Of a stretch of 64,000 nt of DNA, positions 58,561 to 64,000 are shown in pieces. Location of the stretch: contig CAWEZC010000004.1 of the NCBI GenBank assembly GCA_963813495.1, positions 186,001-250,000 of the forward strand. Reading direction: 5' to 3'. A program made the translations under genes and the position numbers. The stretch is from JACVRW01 sp963813495 (GTDB lineage Bacteria; Actinomycetota; Thermoleophilia; Solirubrobacterales; Thermoleophilaceae). The notes beneath the pieces were generated by a model. The model had not been told where the DNA came from, ran no database searches, and saw only the letters and a program-made list of their open reading frames with translations. Every line of letters begins with the position of its first letter. Position 1 is the first letter of the stretch.

Positions 58561-59887
58561 CTTTGGTACCGAAACGCTCGAGCTCGACCTTCCGCCGCTC
58601 GCCGGAGCGCTCAGCCGGCGCCTGCACGACGCCGGCGTGCCCGTGACCCCCGAGCGGCCGGCAGCCTTCGCGCGCGCGCTCACGCTCGTGCGGCCGCTGT
58701 CCCGGCGGCGCCTGTACTGGACCGCGCGCGGCGTGTTCGTCTCCGACCGGTCTCAGGTCGCGGCGTTCGACTCCGTGTTCTTCTCCGTTTTCGGGACCGA
58801 AGCTGCGGACGAGTCCTTCGTACCCGAGACGGCGCAAACGGCCATGGCGCCGCCGGCCGAGTCGCCGCGGATCGACCACGCGACGGTGCCCGGGGATGCG
58901 CACACCGGCCGACCCGCGGCGGCGCCGCGTGTGGGCGCCGATTCCGAGGAGGAGGCCGACGAGGGAGTCCCGCGGGCCACGGCGAGTGCCGAGGAGCGGC
59001 TGGCGGGCAAGAGCTTCGACGCGCTCGACACGGACGAGCTGGCGCAGCTGTACCGGCTGATGTCGCGCATCGAGCTGGCCACCCCGGTCCGGCGCACGCG
59101 CCGCTACCAGAAAGGGCGCCACGGCCAGCACATCGACATGCGGCGAACCCTGCGCGGCAGCCTGCACACCGGGGGCGATCCGATCCGGCTCGCGCGCCGT
59201 CGCCGGCGAGTGGCCCGCCGCCGGCTCGTGATGCTGTGCGACATCTCGGGCTCGATGGAGCCCTACGCCCGGGCCTACCTGCAGTTCCTGACCTGTGCGG
59301 TGGGCAGCGGTCCCAACGCCGAGGCCTTCGTGTTCGCCACCCGGCTCACGCGCCTGACCCGCGCGCTGGCCTCGCGCCATCCCGAGCGAGCGATCCAGCG
59401 CGCCGCCGCCGCAGCCCCGGACTGGTCGAGCGGAACCCGGATCGGCGACGCGCTCAAGGCGTTCAACGACCGCCACGGCCGCCGCGGCATGGCCCGCGGT
59501 GCCGTGGTGGTGATCCTGTCCGACGGCTGGGAGCGCGGTGACCCGATGCTGGTGGGGCGCGAGATGGAGCGCCTCGGGCGCCTGGCGCACCGGATCGTCT
59601 GGGTCAATCCGCGCGTCAGCGCAAGCGGCTTCTCCGTCCAGGCCGGTGGAATGGTCGCCGCCCTGCCCCACTGCGACGCGCTGGTGAGCGGGCACAGCTT
59701 CCAGGCCCTGGGCGAGGTGGTTGACGCGATCGAGGCGCTGTCGCCGGAAACCCCGCGCGTTGCCGTGACCGCGACGGAGGCCGACGAACCGGAGCCGTGG
59801 GCGAGCGCCACGCCGGTGCCGGGCAGCTCCGTGGCGATGCCGAGCGGTAACAGGCCGAGCAGGGGCAGGACGACCCCGGGATGGTGA
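58553..59887 (+). CDS. coxE: VWA domain protein for CO dehydrogenase maturation
   Basis: A 444-residue protein. The C-terminal VWA domain has MIDAS residues in VMLCDISGSMEPY, GTRIGDALKAF and ILSDGWERGD. The N-terminal half is helical (LSRRLHDAGVPVTPERPAAF), with an acidic linker of about 60 residues near 85-150. Partner of CoxD. GTG at 58553 inside the coxD end. The last 40 residues (EPEPWASATPVPGSS...) look disordered. Confidence 0.92.
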   Translation: MTDFGTETLELDLPPLAGALSRRLHDAGVPVTPERPAAFARALTLVRPLSRRRLYWTARGVFVSDRSQVAAFDSVFFSVFGTEAADESFVPETAQTAMAPPAESPRIDHATVPGDAHTGRPAAAPRVGADSEEEADEGVPRATASAEERLAGKSFDALDTDELAQLYRLMSRIELATPVRRTRRYQKGRHGQHIDMRRTLRGSLHTGGDPIRLARRRRRVARRRLVMLCDISGSMEPYARAYLQFLTCAVGSGPNAEAFVFATRLTRLTRALASRHPERAIQRAAAAAPDWSSGTRIGDALKAFNDRHGRRGMARGAVVVILSDGWERGDPMLVGREMERLGRLAHRIVWVNPRVSASGFSVQAGGMVAALPHCDALVSGHSFQALGEVVDAIEALSPETPRVAVTATEADEPEPWASATPVPGSSVAMPSGNRPSRGRTTPGW

Positions 59888-59890
59888 CCG

Positions 59891-60118
59891 ATGACGACCG
59901 ATAGGACCTGCATCTACCCCGGTTGTGAGCGCCCGGCGGTGCCTCCACATCAGCTCGGCGGGCCCCAGCCGGCCTTCTGCGATCTGGAGAACCACAACGC
60001 GCTGACCGCCCATCAGGAGCGCAAGCGCCTGGCGTCCCAGGAAGGGAATAGTGCGCAGCCGGCCGAGCCGGCTGCTTCGCCAGACAAGCCCGACCAAGAG
60101 GAGCAGAGGAGTGGCTGA
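59891..60118 (+). CDS. Small Cys/His protein following coxE
   Basis: A 75-residue protein beginning MTTDRTCIYPGCERPAV and containing PAFCDLENHNALTAHQERKR. The CxxxxC-x17-CxxxxH arrangement could hold one zinc. The C-terminal 25 residues are Pro/Glu/Ser-rich and probably unfolded. It starts three bases after coxE and its 3' end overlaps the next gene, so it belongs to the operon. Function unknown. Confidence 0.72.
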   Translation: MTTDRTCIYPGCERPAVPPHQLGGPQPAFCDLENHNALTAHQERKRLASQEGNSAQPAEPAASPDKPDQEEQRSG

Positions 60119-60572
60119 CGAGGCCTACCGAGCAGTCTTTCTACGCGTCCACCCGACCGGCAAGATGGTGCTCAGCCTGACCACCGACTCCGACGGCAGG
60201 GAGGCCGAGTACGCGGAGCTCGTGGCCGCAGAGCTCGGCGTGCCGGCGCTCGACGTCAAGGTCGTCCCGGCGGACACCAACAGGTTCGGCGACGGTCACG
60301 GCTACAACACGAGCCCGTCCGAGGGGGCGCCGGCGGCGATCTCCAGCGCCACGGCGAAGATCCGCGACAAGGCGCGGCTGCTGGCGGGCATGGCGCTGGA
60401 TGCCGCACCCGAGACTCTCACCTGGTCGAACGGGGCATGGGCCGCCGGCAACGGCAGCGACCCCTCACAGGTCAAGACGGTCGAGGAGATCGCCCTCTAC
60501 GCGCACGGCACCGGCGCCCTGCCGCCGGGCGTGGAGGGTGGGCTCGACGCGCAGACGGTCTATCGCGATTGA
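60111..60572 (+). CDS. Stand-alone CoxL-like fragment protein
   Basis: A 153-residue protein that aligns end to end with CoxL residues about 493-634: VHPTGKMVLSLTTDSDG against VHPSGKAVVSISAQTQG, IRDKARLLAGMAL against VRDKARLIAATML, and GVEGGLDAQTVYRD against DMEGGLDAQVIYDP. The cofactor loop QGQGHE of CoxL is replaced by SDGREAE, so it should not bind molybdopterin in the normal way. The GTG has GAGGAG just upstream and overlaps the previous gene by eight bases, so it is expressed as a separate protein and not a decayed coxL. It may be a scaffold or chaperone that mimics part of CoxL. Confidence 0.8.
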   Translation: MADEAYRAVFLRVHPTGKMVLSLTTDSDGREAEYAELVAAELGVPALDVKVVPADTNRFGDGHGYNTSPSEGAPAAISSATAKIRDKARLLAGMALDAAPETLTWSNGAWAAGNGSDPSQVKTVEEIALYAHGTGALPPGVEGGLDAQTVYRD

Positions 60573-60577
60573 CGTTT

Positions 60578-61117
60578 CTAGCGGTGATCGTCCAGTACGA
60601 TTTCGACCTCGTCGGCGACCTTCAGGGCGCCGAACAGGGCCGAGTAGGGCTTGATGCCCCAAAGCGTCTGCTTGACGACGGCCGTGGCGCTGAGCTGTCC
60701 CGCCTCGTCCGCGACGAGGTCGAACTCGATGGGGCGCGTGGTGCCGGCCAGCGTGAGGTCGCCCTCGACCTTGATCCGGCTCCCGTCGCCCGCCTGCTGC
60801 GCCCCGGTGGAGCGAAAGGTGATCTCCCGCCGCCTGAGGACCTCGTCGTCGATGCTCTGACGGATGCTGGCCTTCTCGTCGTCGCCGAGGGCTTGCATCC
60901 CGCCCGTGCCCTTGTGCACGCGCAGCGAGGTGGCATCGGCGCTGAGCTCGATGCTCGTGGCAGAAACGTCGTCACCGACGTCGAGCGTCCCCTCCCACGA
61001 GGTCACGTGAATGACCAGGTCGTGCCCGGCCTTGGCCGCGGCGCCGCTGCGCCGCGTATGCACCGACAGGGTGGCGTTGTCGGGTCCGAGCCGGTGCGTG
61101 CCTGCCTCGATCGTCAC
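60578..61117 (-). CDS. YceI family protein
   Basis: A 179-residue lipocalin-like beta barrel: LGPDNATLSVHTRRSGAAAKAGHD at the start, WEGTLDV, LRVHKGTGGMQALGDDEKASI, VEGDLTLAGTTRPIEFDL. YceI-like proteins bind polyisoprenoid or similar amphiphiles. There is no signal peptide, so this member is cytosolic. The segment on long-chain quinone-like ligands is of interest next to a quinone-reducing enzyme. It is convergent with the operon before it (five bases apart) and divergent from coxG. Confidence 0.88.
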   Translation of the reverse strand: MTIEAGTHRLGPDNATLSVHTRRSGAAAKAGHDLVIHVTSWEGTLDVGDDVSATSIELSADATSLRVHKGTGGMQALGDDEKASIRQSIDDEVLRRREITFRSTGAQQAGDGSRIKVEGDLTLAGTTRPIEFDLVADEAGQLSATAVVKQTLWGIKPYSALFGALKVADEVEIVLDDHR

Positions 61118-61157
61118 CGGCGGAGCCTATTGACAACCCGGAACCAGGAGATGACGC

Positions 61158-61589
61158 ATGGCCATCGAGCTTGACCATTCCTTCTCGACGACGAAGCCGA
61201 TCGACGACAGCTTCGCGTCGATCACCGACCTCGAGCGCGTGGTGCCGGCGGTCGAGGGTGGCAGCGTGCTCGAGACCACGGGATCGGACTCGGTCAAGGC
61301 CGAGATCCTCATGAAGATGGGCGCGATGTCGATGAAGATGCGCGGCACCGTGGAGGTCGTCGAGAAGGACGCGGCGGCGCATCGCGCCGTGCTGCGGGTC
61401 AAGGCGAGGGAGGCCGGGGGCCAGGGGCACGCCAACGCGGACGTGACCTTCCAGCTCGACGACGGAGGCGGCACGATTCACACGAAGGCGCAGATCACCG
61501 GCAAGGCCGCGTCGATGGGCGAGGGCGTGGTGATCGGGGTGCTCGACGGGCTGATCACCGACTTCACCGGGAAGATCGGCGAGGTCTGA
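61158..61589 (+). CDS. coxG: CoxG family (SRPBCC) protein
   Basis: A 143-residue START/SRPBCC-fold protein: ELDHSFSTTKPIDDSFASITDLERVVPAVEGG at the beginning, FQLDDGGGTIHTKAQITGKA near the end and a terminal helix GVLDGLITDFTGKIG. CoxG subunits occur with CO dehydrogenase and are involved in attaching the enzyme to the membrane and its quinone acceptor. The usual C-terminal extension of longer CoxG proteins is absent. ATG with AGGAG upstream. Separate promoter from the main operon. Confidence 0.9.
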   Translation: MAIELDHSFSTTKPIDDSFASITDLERVVPAVEGGSVLETTGSDSVKAEILMKMGAMSMKMRGTVEVVEKDAAAHRAVLRVKAREAGGQGHANADVTFQLDDGGGTIHTKAQITGKAASMGEGVVIGVLDGLITDFTGKIGEV

Positions 61590-61596
61590 TTCCGCT

Positions 61597-61676
61597 CGAG
61601 GCGGCGGCCCCTCGAACCCGCAGAGCATCACCACGATGCGTCCGTTCTCGCGCAGGTGGGCGATCGTGCGGTGCCG
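61597..61676 (-). pseudogene. Scrap of a PPOX (pyridoxamine 5'-phosphate oxidase-like) gene
   Basis: On the minus strand the frame reads RHRTIAHLRENGRIVVML, then CGFEGPPPR. PPOX-fold flavoproteins have NTxAHLRENGRIVxMFCAFEGPPR at this point of their sequence. No start, FMN site or C-terminus is present, so only about 27 residues remain between coxG and the terminator hairpin. Confidence 0.45.
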
Positions 61677-61678
61677 GG

Positions 61679-61712
61679 GTGGGGTGGGCGCGCACGAGCA
61701 CGCCCACCCCAC
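61679..61712. terminator. Hairpin, probable bidirectional terminator
   Basis: A perfect 12-bp stem (GTGGGGTGGGCG and its inverse) with a 10-base loop lies between the convergent coxG and the following minus-strand gene, ending three bases before that gene's stop. No T run, as is common at high GC. Confidence 0.6.
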
Positions 61713-61715
61713 GGC

Positions 61716-62468
61716 TCAGCCCGCGCTGGGGGCCGGGTTGCCCGCAGGCGCGTTGCGCCCGGGGCGGTTGCGCGGCGGACGACCGCCGAGCACGATCAGG
61801 AACGCCGCGACCGTCAACAGCAACGCTCCGCCGCCGAGCACGCTCCAGCCGATCTCCGTCAGATACGGGACCTTGGCCCCGGCGCTGACGTCGGCCTCCA
61901 CGCCGCGTGATCCGTCGGCGTTCATGACCACCACCGACCAGTCGCCGTCCTCGACGTCCCAGCTGAGCGTCTGGGAGCCGGCACCCTGTGTGGACGCCGC
62001 CCAGATCCGCTCGCCGGCGGGCGGGGCCGGCTTGCGCTCGCCGCCCTGGGGGCTGTAGCTCGCCTCGAACGGCTCGACCTCCAGGTCGGTCAGCGTGGTG
62101 TGGGACACGTCGCGCAGGTACGAGTCGACCTCATCCGTGCGGGCGATCCCCACGAATATCGGCTGGCCGGATTCGGGTGCCACCTCGAGCCGAATGTTGC
62201 CGAGGTCGGTCGAGCCGACCAGGTCCTCCACGCCGTCCAGGTCCAGGTCCAGGTTCTCCGTGGCGAGCGCGTGCGTGCTCGCTTCGAAGCGATGGCTGTC
62301 CGTGTTGAGGTAGCCCTGCGCATCCTTCTGATCCTCGCCGTAGAGGCTCAGGGCACCGAGCCCCAGGAGCCCGACCGCCAGCAGGCCCGCAACGGCACCG
62401 CCGACGATCAGTGCGACACGGGCTGCCGGTGAGCGCTGTGGTCGTTTGTGAGTGTTGTTCTCGTTCAT
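61716..62468 (-). CDS. Hypothetical membrane protein, 250 residues, two membrane helices
   Basis: Starts MNENNTHKRPQRSPAARVAL, has a membrane helix at about 17-40 (LIVGGAVAGLLAVGLLGLGA), an outside domain of about 150 residues (IRLEVAPESGQPIFVGIART, DWSVVVMNADGSRGVEADVS) and a second helix near 205-230 (GWSVLGGGALLLTVAAFLIV). The pattern IFVGIARTDEVDSYL and WSVVVMNADGS is seen in many actinobacterial membrane proteins of unknown function. GGAGGA at 62473-62478. Its start overlaps the stop of a 57-residue gene as ATGA, third in an operon of three. Confidence 0.8.
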   Translation of the reverse strand: MNENNTHKRPQRSPAARVALIVGGAVAGLLAVGLLGLGALSLYGEDQKDAQGYLNTDSHRFEASTHALATENLDLDLDGVEDLVGSTDLGNIRLEVAPESGQPIFVGIARTDEVDSYLRDVSHTTLTDLEVEPFEASYSPQGGERKPAPPAGERIWAASTQGAGSQTLSWDVEDGDWSVVVMNADGSRGVEADVSAGAKVPYLTEIGWSVLGGGALLLTVAAFLIVLGGRPPRNRPGRNAPAGNPAPSAG

Positions 62469-62638
62469 TGTGTCCTCCGGTCTGACTTGTTGGTTAGTGA
62501 GGCCTTGAGCCGCTTCAGCGCGCCGGGACGGGCAGGACGCGAGCGCTGATAAGCGGCGATCGTGATCCCCGCGGGAATCGTGGTTTCCATGTAGACGAGC
62601 GGGACGTTCAGCTCGAACTCGGTCGTGGCGTAGGTCAT
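62465..62638 (-). CDS. 57-residue protein in a coupled operon
   Basis: MTYATTEFELNVPLVYMETT, IPAGITIAAYQRSRPARPGA, LKRLKASLTNKSDRRTQ. Both its start and stop overlap neighbours by four bases (ATGA twice), the strongest sign that it is real. It ends in a basic tail; VPLVYMETTIPAGITIAAY is hydrophobic but too polar for a membrane helix. No family known. Confidence 0.7.
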   Translation of the reverse strand: MTYATTEFELNVPLVYMETTIPAGITIAAYQRSRPARPGALKRLKASLTNKSDRRTQ

Positions 62639-62877
62639 GGGATCTGCACCTCTCTGATCGGGATGGGGGTTGTCCGCTCGGCCACGAAGCGGGGCAGGAG
62701 CGCAAGCGCCTGCCGCGTGTCAGCGGCCTCCACGCGCCACCAGAGCCCGTGCTCGCCGGCCAGGCAGCTCGAGGGCGCCCGGAGGTGCCGAAGCGGGCTC
62801 TGAAAGCCCTGCCAGGCGGCGAACGCGGCGGCGCACTCGTGCGCCTCGTGCTGGTGCTGTAGGAGGAAGAACGGCAT
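62635..62877 (-). CDS. Conserved 80-residue protein (His-rich, DUF-type)
   Basis: MPFFLLQHQHEAHECAAAFA, AWQGFQSPLRHLRAPSSCLA, GEHGLWWRVEAADTRQALAL, LPRFVAERTTPIPIREVQIP. The HxHExHEC start, WWRVEA and FVAERT segments look like a small ferredoxin-fold domain that is common in actinobacteria as a stand-alone protein. The His/Cys cluster might bind metal. First gene of the three-gene operon; the hairpin at 62952 separates it from the MMPL gene. Confidence 0.72.
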   Translation of the reverse strand: MPFFLLQHQHEAHECAAAFAAWQGFQSPLRHLRAPSSCLAGEHGLWWRVEAADTRQALALLPRFVAERTTPIPIREVQIP

Positions 62878-62951
62878 GGTTCGATCCTGCCGTCAAAGCA
62901 CCCTCGGATCATCGGGCGGGCCCCCTGAACCGGCACCCTGAACCCGGAACG

Positions 62952-62981
62952 ACCGGCGCCCGCCGAAGGGCGGGCGCCGGT
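62952..62981 (-). terminator. Hairpin terminator after the MMPL gene
   Basis: A perfect 13-bp stem (ACCGGCGCCCGCC and its inverse) with a four-base GAAG loop, 22 bases downstream of the MMPL stop on the minus strand. GC-rich and without a T run. Confidence 0.65.
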
Positions 62982-63003
62982 GCGTGGGGGTGGGGGTTTG
63001 GGC

Positions 63004-64000
63004 TTAGGCCTTGGCGGGCTCCACCTCCCCTTCGTGGGAGACCTGGGGCAGCCAGCTGAGCCTGCTCGGCAGCCACCAGTTCCAGTCGCCCAGGAGCTTC
63101 ATGGTGGCGGGGAGCAGGACGCCGCGGATGATCGTGGCGTCGATCAGGACGGCGGCCGCGAGGCCAATGCCCATCTGCTTCATCTGCAGCTCTGACGAGA
63201 GAGCGAACAGCGAGAACACCCCGACCATCACGATCGCTGCGCTCGTGACCACGCCGGCCGTGCTCTTGATGCCGTGGGCCACGGCATCCTCGGTCTTCAT
63301 GCCGCGATCGAAGGCCTCGCGGACACGGGTGAGGATGAACACGTGGTAGTCCATCGAGAGCCCGAACAGGATCACGAACAGGAACAGCGGCAGCCAGGCC
63401 GCGATGGCCCCGTTGCCTTCGAAGCCGAGCAGGCCCTCGGCCCAGTCGTTCTGGAACACCAGCACCAGCAGGCCGTACGCGGAGCCAACGGACAGCAGGT
63501 TGAGCACGATCGCCTTGATGGGGATGACGATTGAGCGGAAGGTGACCAGCAGGAGCAGGAACGCCGCGCTGAGCACGAACGCGAACACGTAGGGCAGGTG
63601 GCCGATCATGGCGTCGTTGAAGTCGCCGGTCGCGGCAGCCTCACCCGTCGTGTAGGCCTCGACACCGTCGAGCCGGCCGACGGTGGCGGGAACCAGGTCG
63701 TTGCGCAGCGCTTCCACCGCGCGATTCGACCGGTCGTCGGTGCCGGTCCCCGTGGTCGGGAGCCCGACCGTGGCAACCGTCTGGTCTGAGCTGACGTCCA
63801 CCGTCGCCTGGCCCTCGAAGAGGCCCGGGCGCTCGGCGGCCTGCGACTCCAGCGAGTCGATGGCCGAAACCACCGCCGAGCTGGTCACGTCGTCGGCCTT
63901 GACGACCACCATCTCCATGCTGCCCTCGCTCGGGAAGGCGGCCTGGGTGCGGTCGTAGGTCTGCATCACCTCGAGCTCACGCGAGGTGTCCTCGGTCCCA
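63004..64000 (-). CDS. MMPL family transporter, C-terminal part (N-terminus beyond right edge)
   Basis: The frame is open to the right edge, leaving 331 residues plus stop. An outside loop (about the first 140 residues: MVVVKADDVTSSAVVSAIDS, VATVGLPTTGT) is followed by five membrane helices: FAFVLSAAFLLLLVTF, AIVLNLLSVGSAYGLLVLVF, WLPLFLFVILFGLSMDYHVF, VTSAAIVMVGVFSLFALSSE and MGIGLAAAVLIDATIIRGVL. GLSMDYHVFILTRVRE is the MMPL proton-relay segment. It lacks the Gln-rich insertion of the pump at 3582. Substrate unknown. Confidence 0.92.
   Translation of the reverse strand, partial: GTEDTSRELEVMQTYDRTQAAFPSEGSMEMVVVKADDVTSSAVVSAIDSLESQAAERPGLFEGQATVDVSSDQTVATVGLPTTGTGTDDRSNRAVEALRNDLVPATVGRLDGVEAYTTGEAAATGDFNDAMIGHLPYVFAFVLSAAFLLLLVTFRSIVIPIKAIVLNLLSVGSAYGLLVLVFQNDWAEGLLGFEGNGAIAAWLPLFLFVILFGLSMDYHVFILTRVREAFDRGMKTEDAVAHGIKSTAGVVTSAAIVMVGVFSLFALSSELQMKQMGIGLAAAVLIDATIIRGVLLPATMKLLGDWNWWLPSRLSWLPQVSHEGEVEPAKA

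Overview
The window is high-GC DNA (roughly 70 percent) with dense genes, many GTG starts, four-base ATGA/GTGA overlaps and clear GGAGG-type ribosome sites. Gene content (SARP and LAL regulators, ECF sigma factor with a SnoaL tail, wax-ester-synthase-like acyltransferase, several MFS/MMPL pumps, aerobic CO dehydrogenase) points to a soil actinomycete, most likely of the Thermoleophilia/Solirubrobacterales. That placement is an inference from gene families; there is no rRNA here.

Layout. 0-24 kb is a mosaic of single genes: a SnoaL-like protein cut by the left edge, a LAL-type LuxR regulator, an MMPL pump, a hydrolase, a membrane sulfatase-fold enzyme, an enolase-superfamily protein, an M15-like peptidase, an acyltransferase, a PLP enzyme, a very large SARP regulator, a DHA2 pump, an SDR and an ECF sigma factor. 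Between them lie decayed pieces: a TetR helix-turn-helix scrap, two methyltransferase scraps, an IS110 transposase tail and two tRNA-derived sequences at 9.2 and 12.1 kb.

24.4-33.7 kb is a molybdenum hydroxylase locus: FAH-family hydrolase, FAD subunit, 2Fe-2S subunit, a molybdopterin subunit split into two coupled genes, MoxR-like and VWA maturation proteins, and XdhC. It ends tail to tail with a cupin/monooxygenase/GntR operon. Both transcription units carry the same 15-bp palindrome, so the GntR protein probably controls both. 33.9-49.2 kb holds two MocR regulators, a response regulator, a histidine kinase, pumps, assorted enzymes, three paralogous very small proteins ending in the same residues, and a 0.69-kb truncated insertion sequence.

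50.3-61.6 kb is a form I aerobic CO dehydrogenase island: XdhC-YHS, a MobA-like transferase, a zinc-ribbon protein, five short single-span membrane proteins in one overlapping series, coxM-coxS-coxL (with the form I motif AYRCSFR), coxD, coxE, a small Cys protein, a stand-alone CoxL-like fragment protein, yceI and coxG. The enzyme would oxidise CO and pass electrons to the respiratory chain. The membrane series and the CoxL-like fragment are the least explained parts. 61.7-64 kb holds a three-gene operon of small/membrane proteins and the C-terminal half of a second MMPL pump cut by the right edge.
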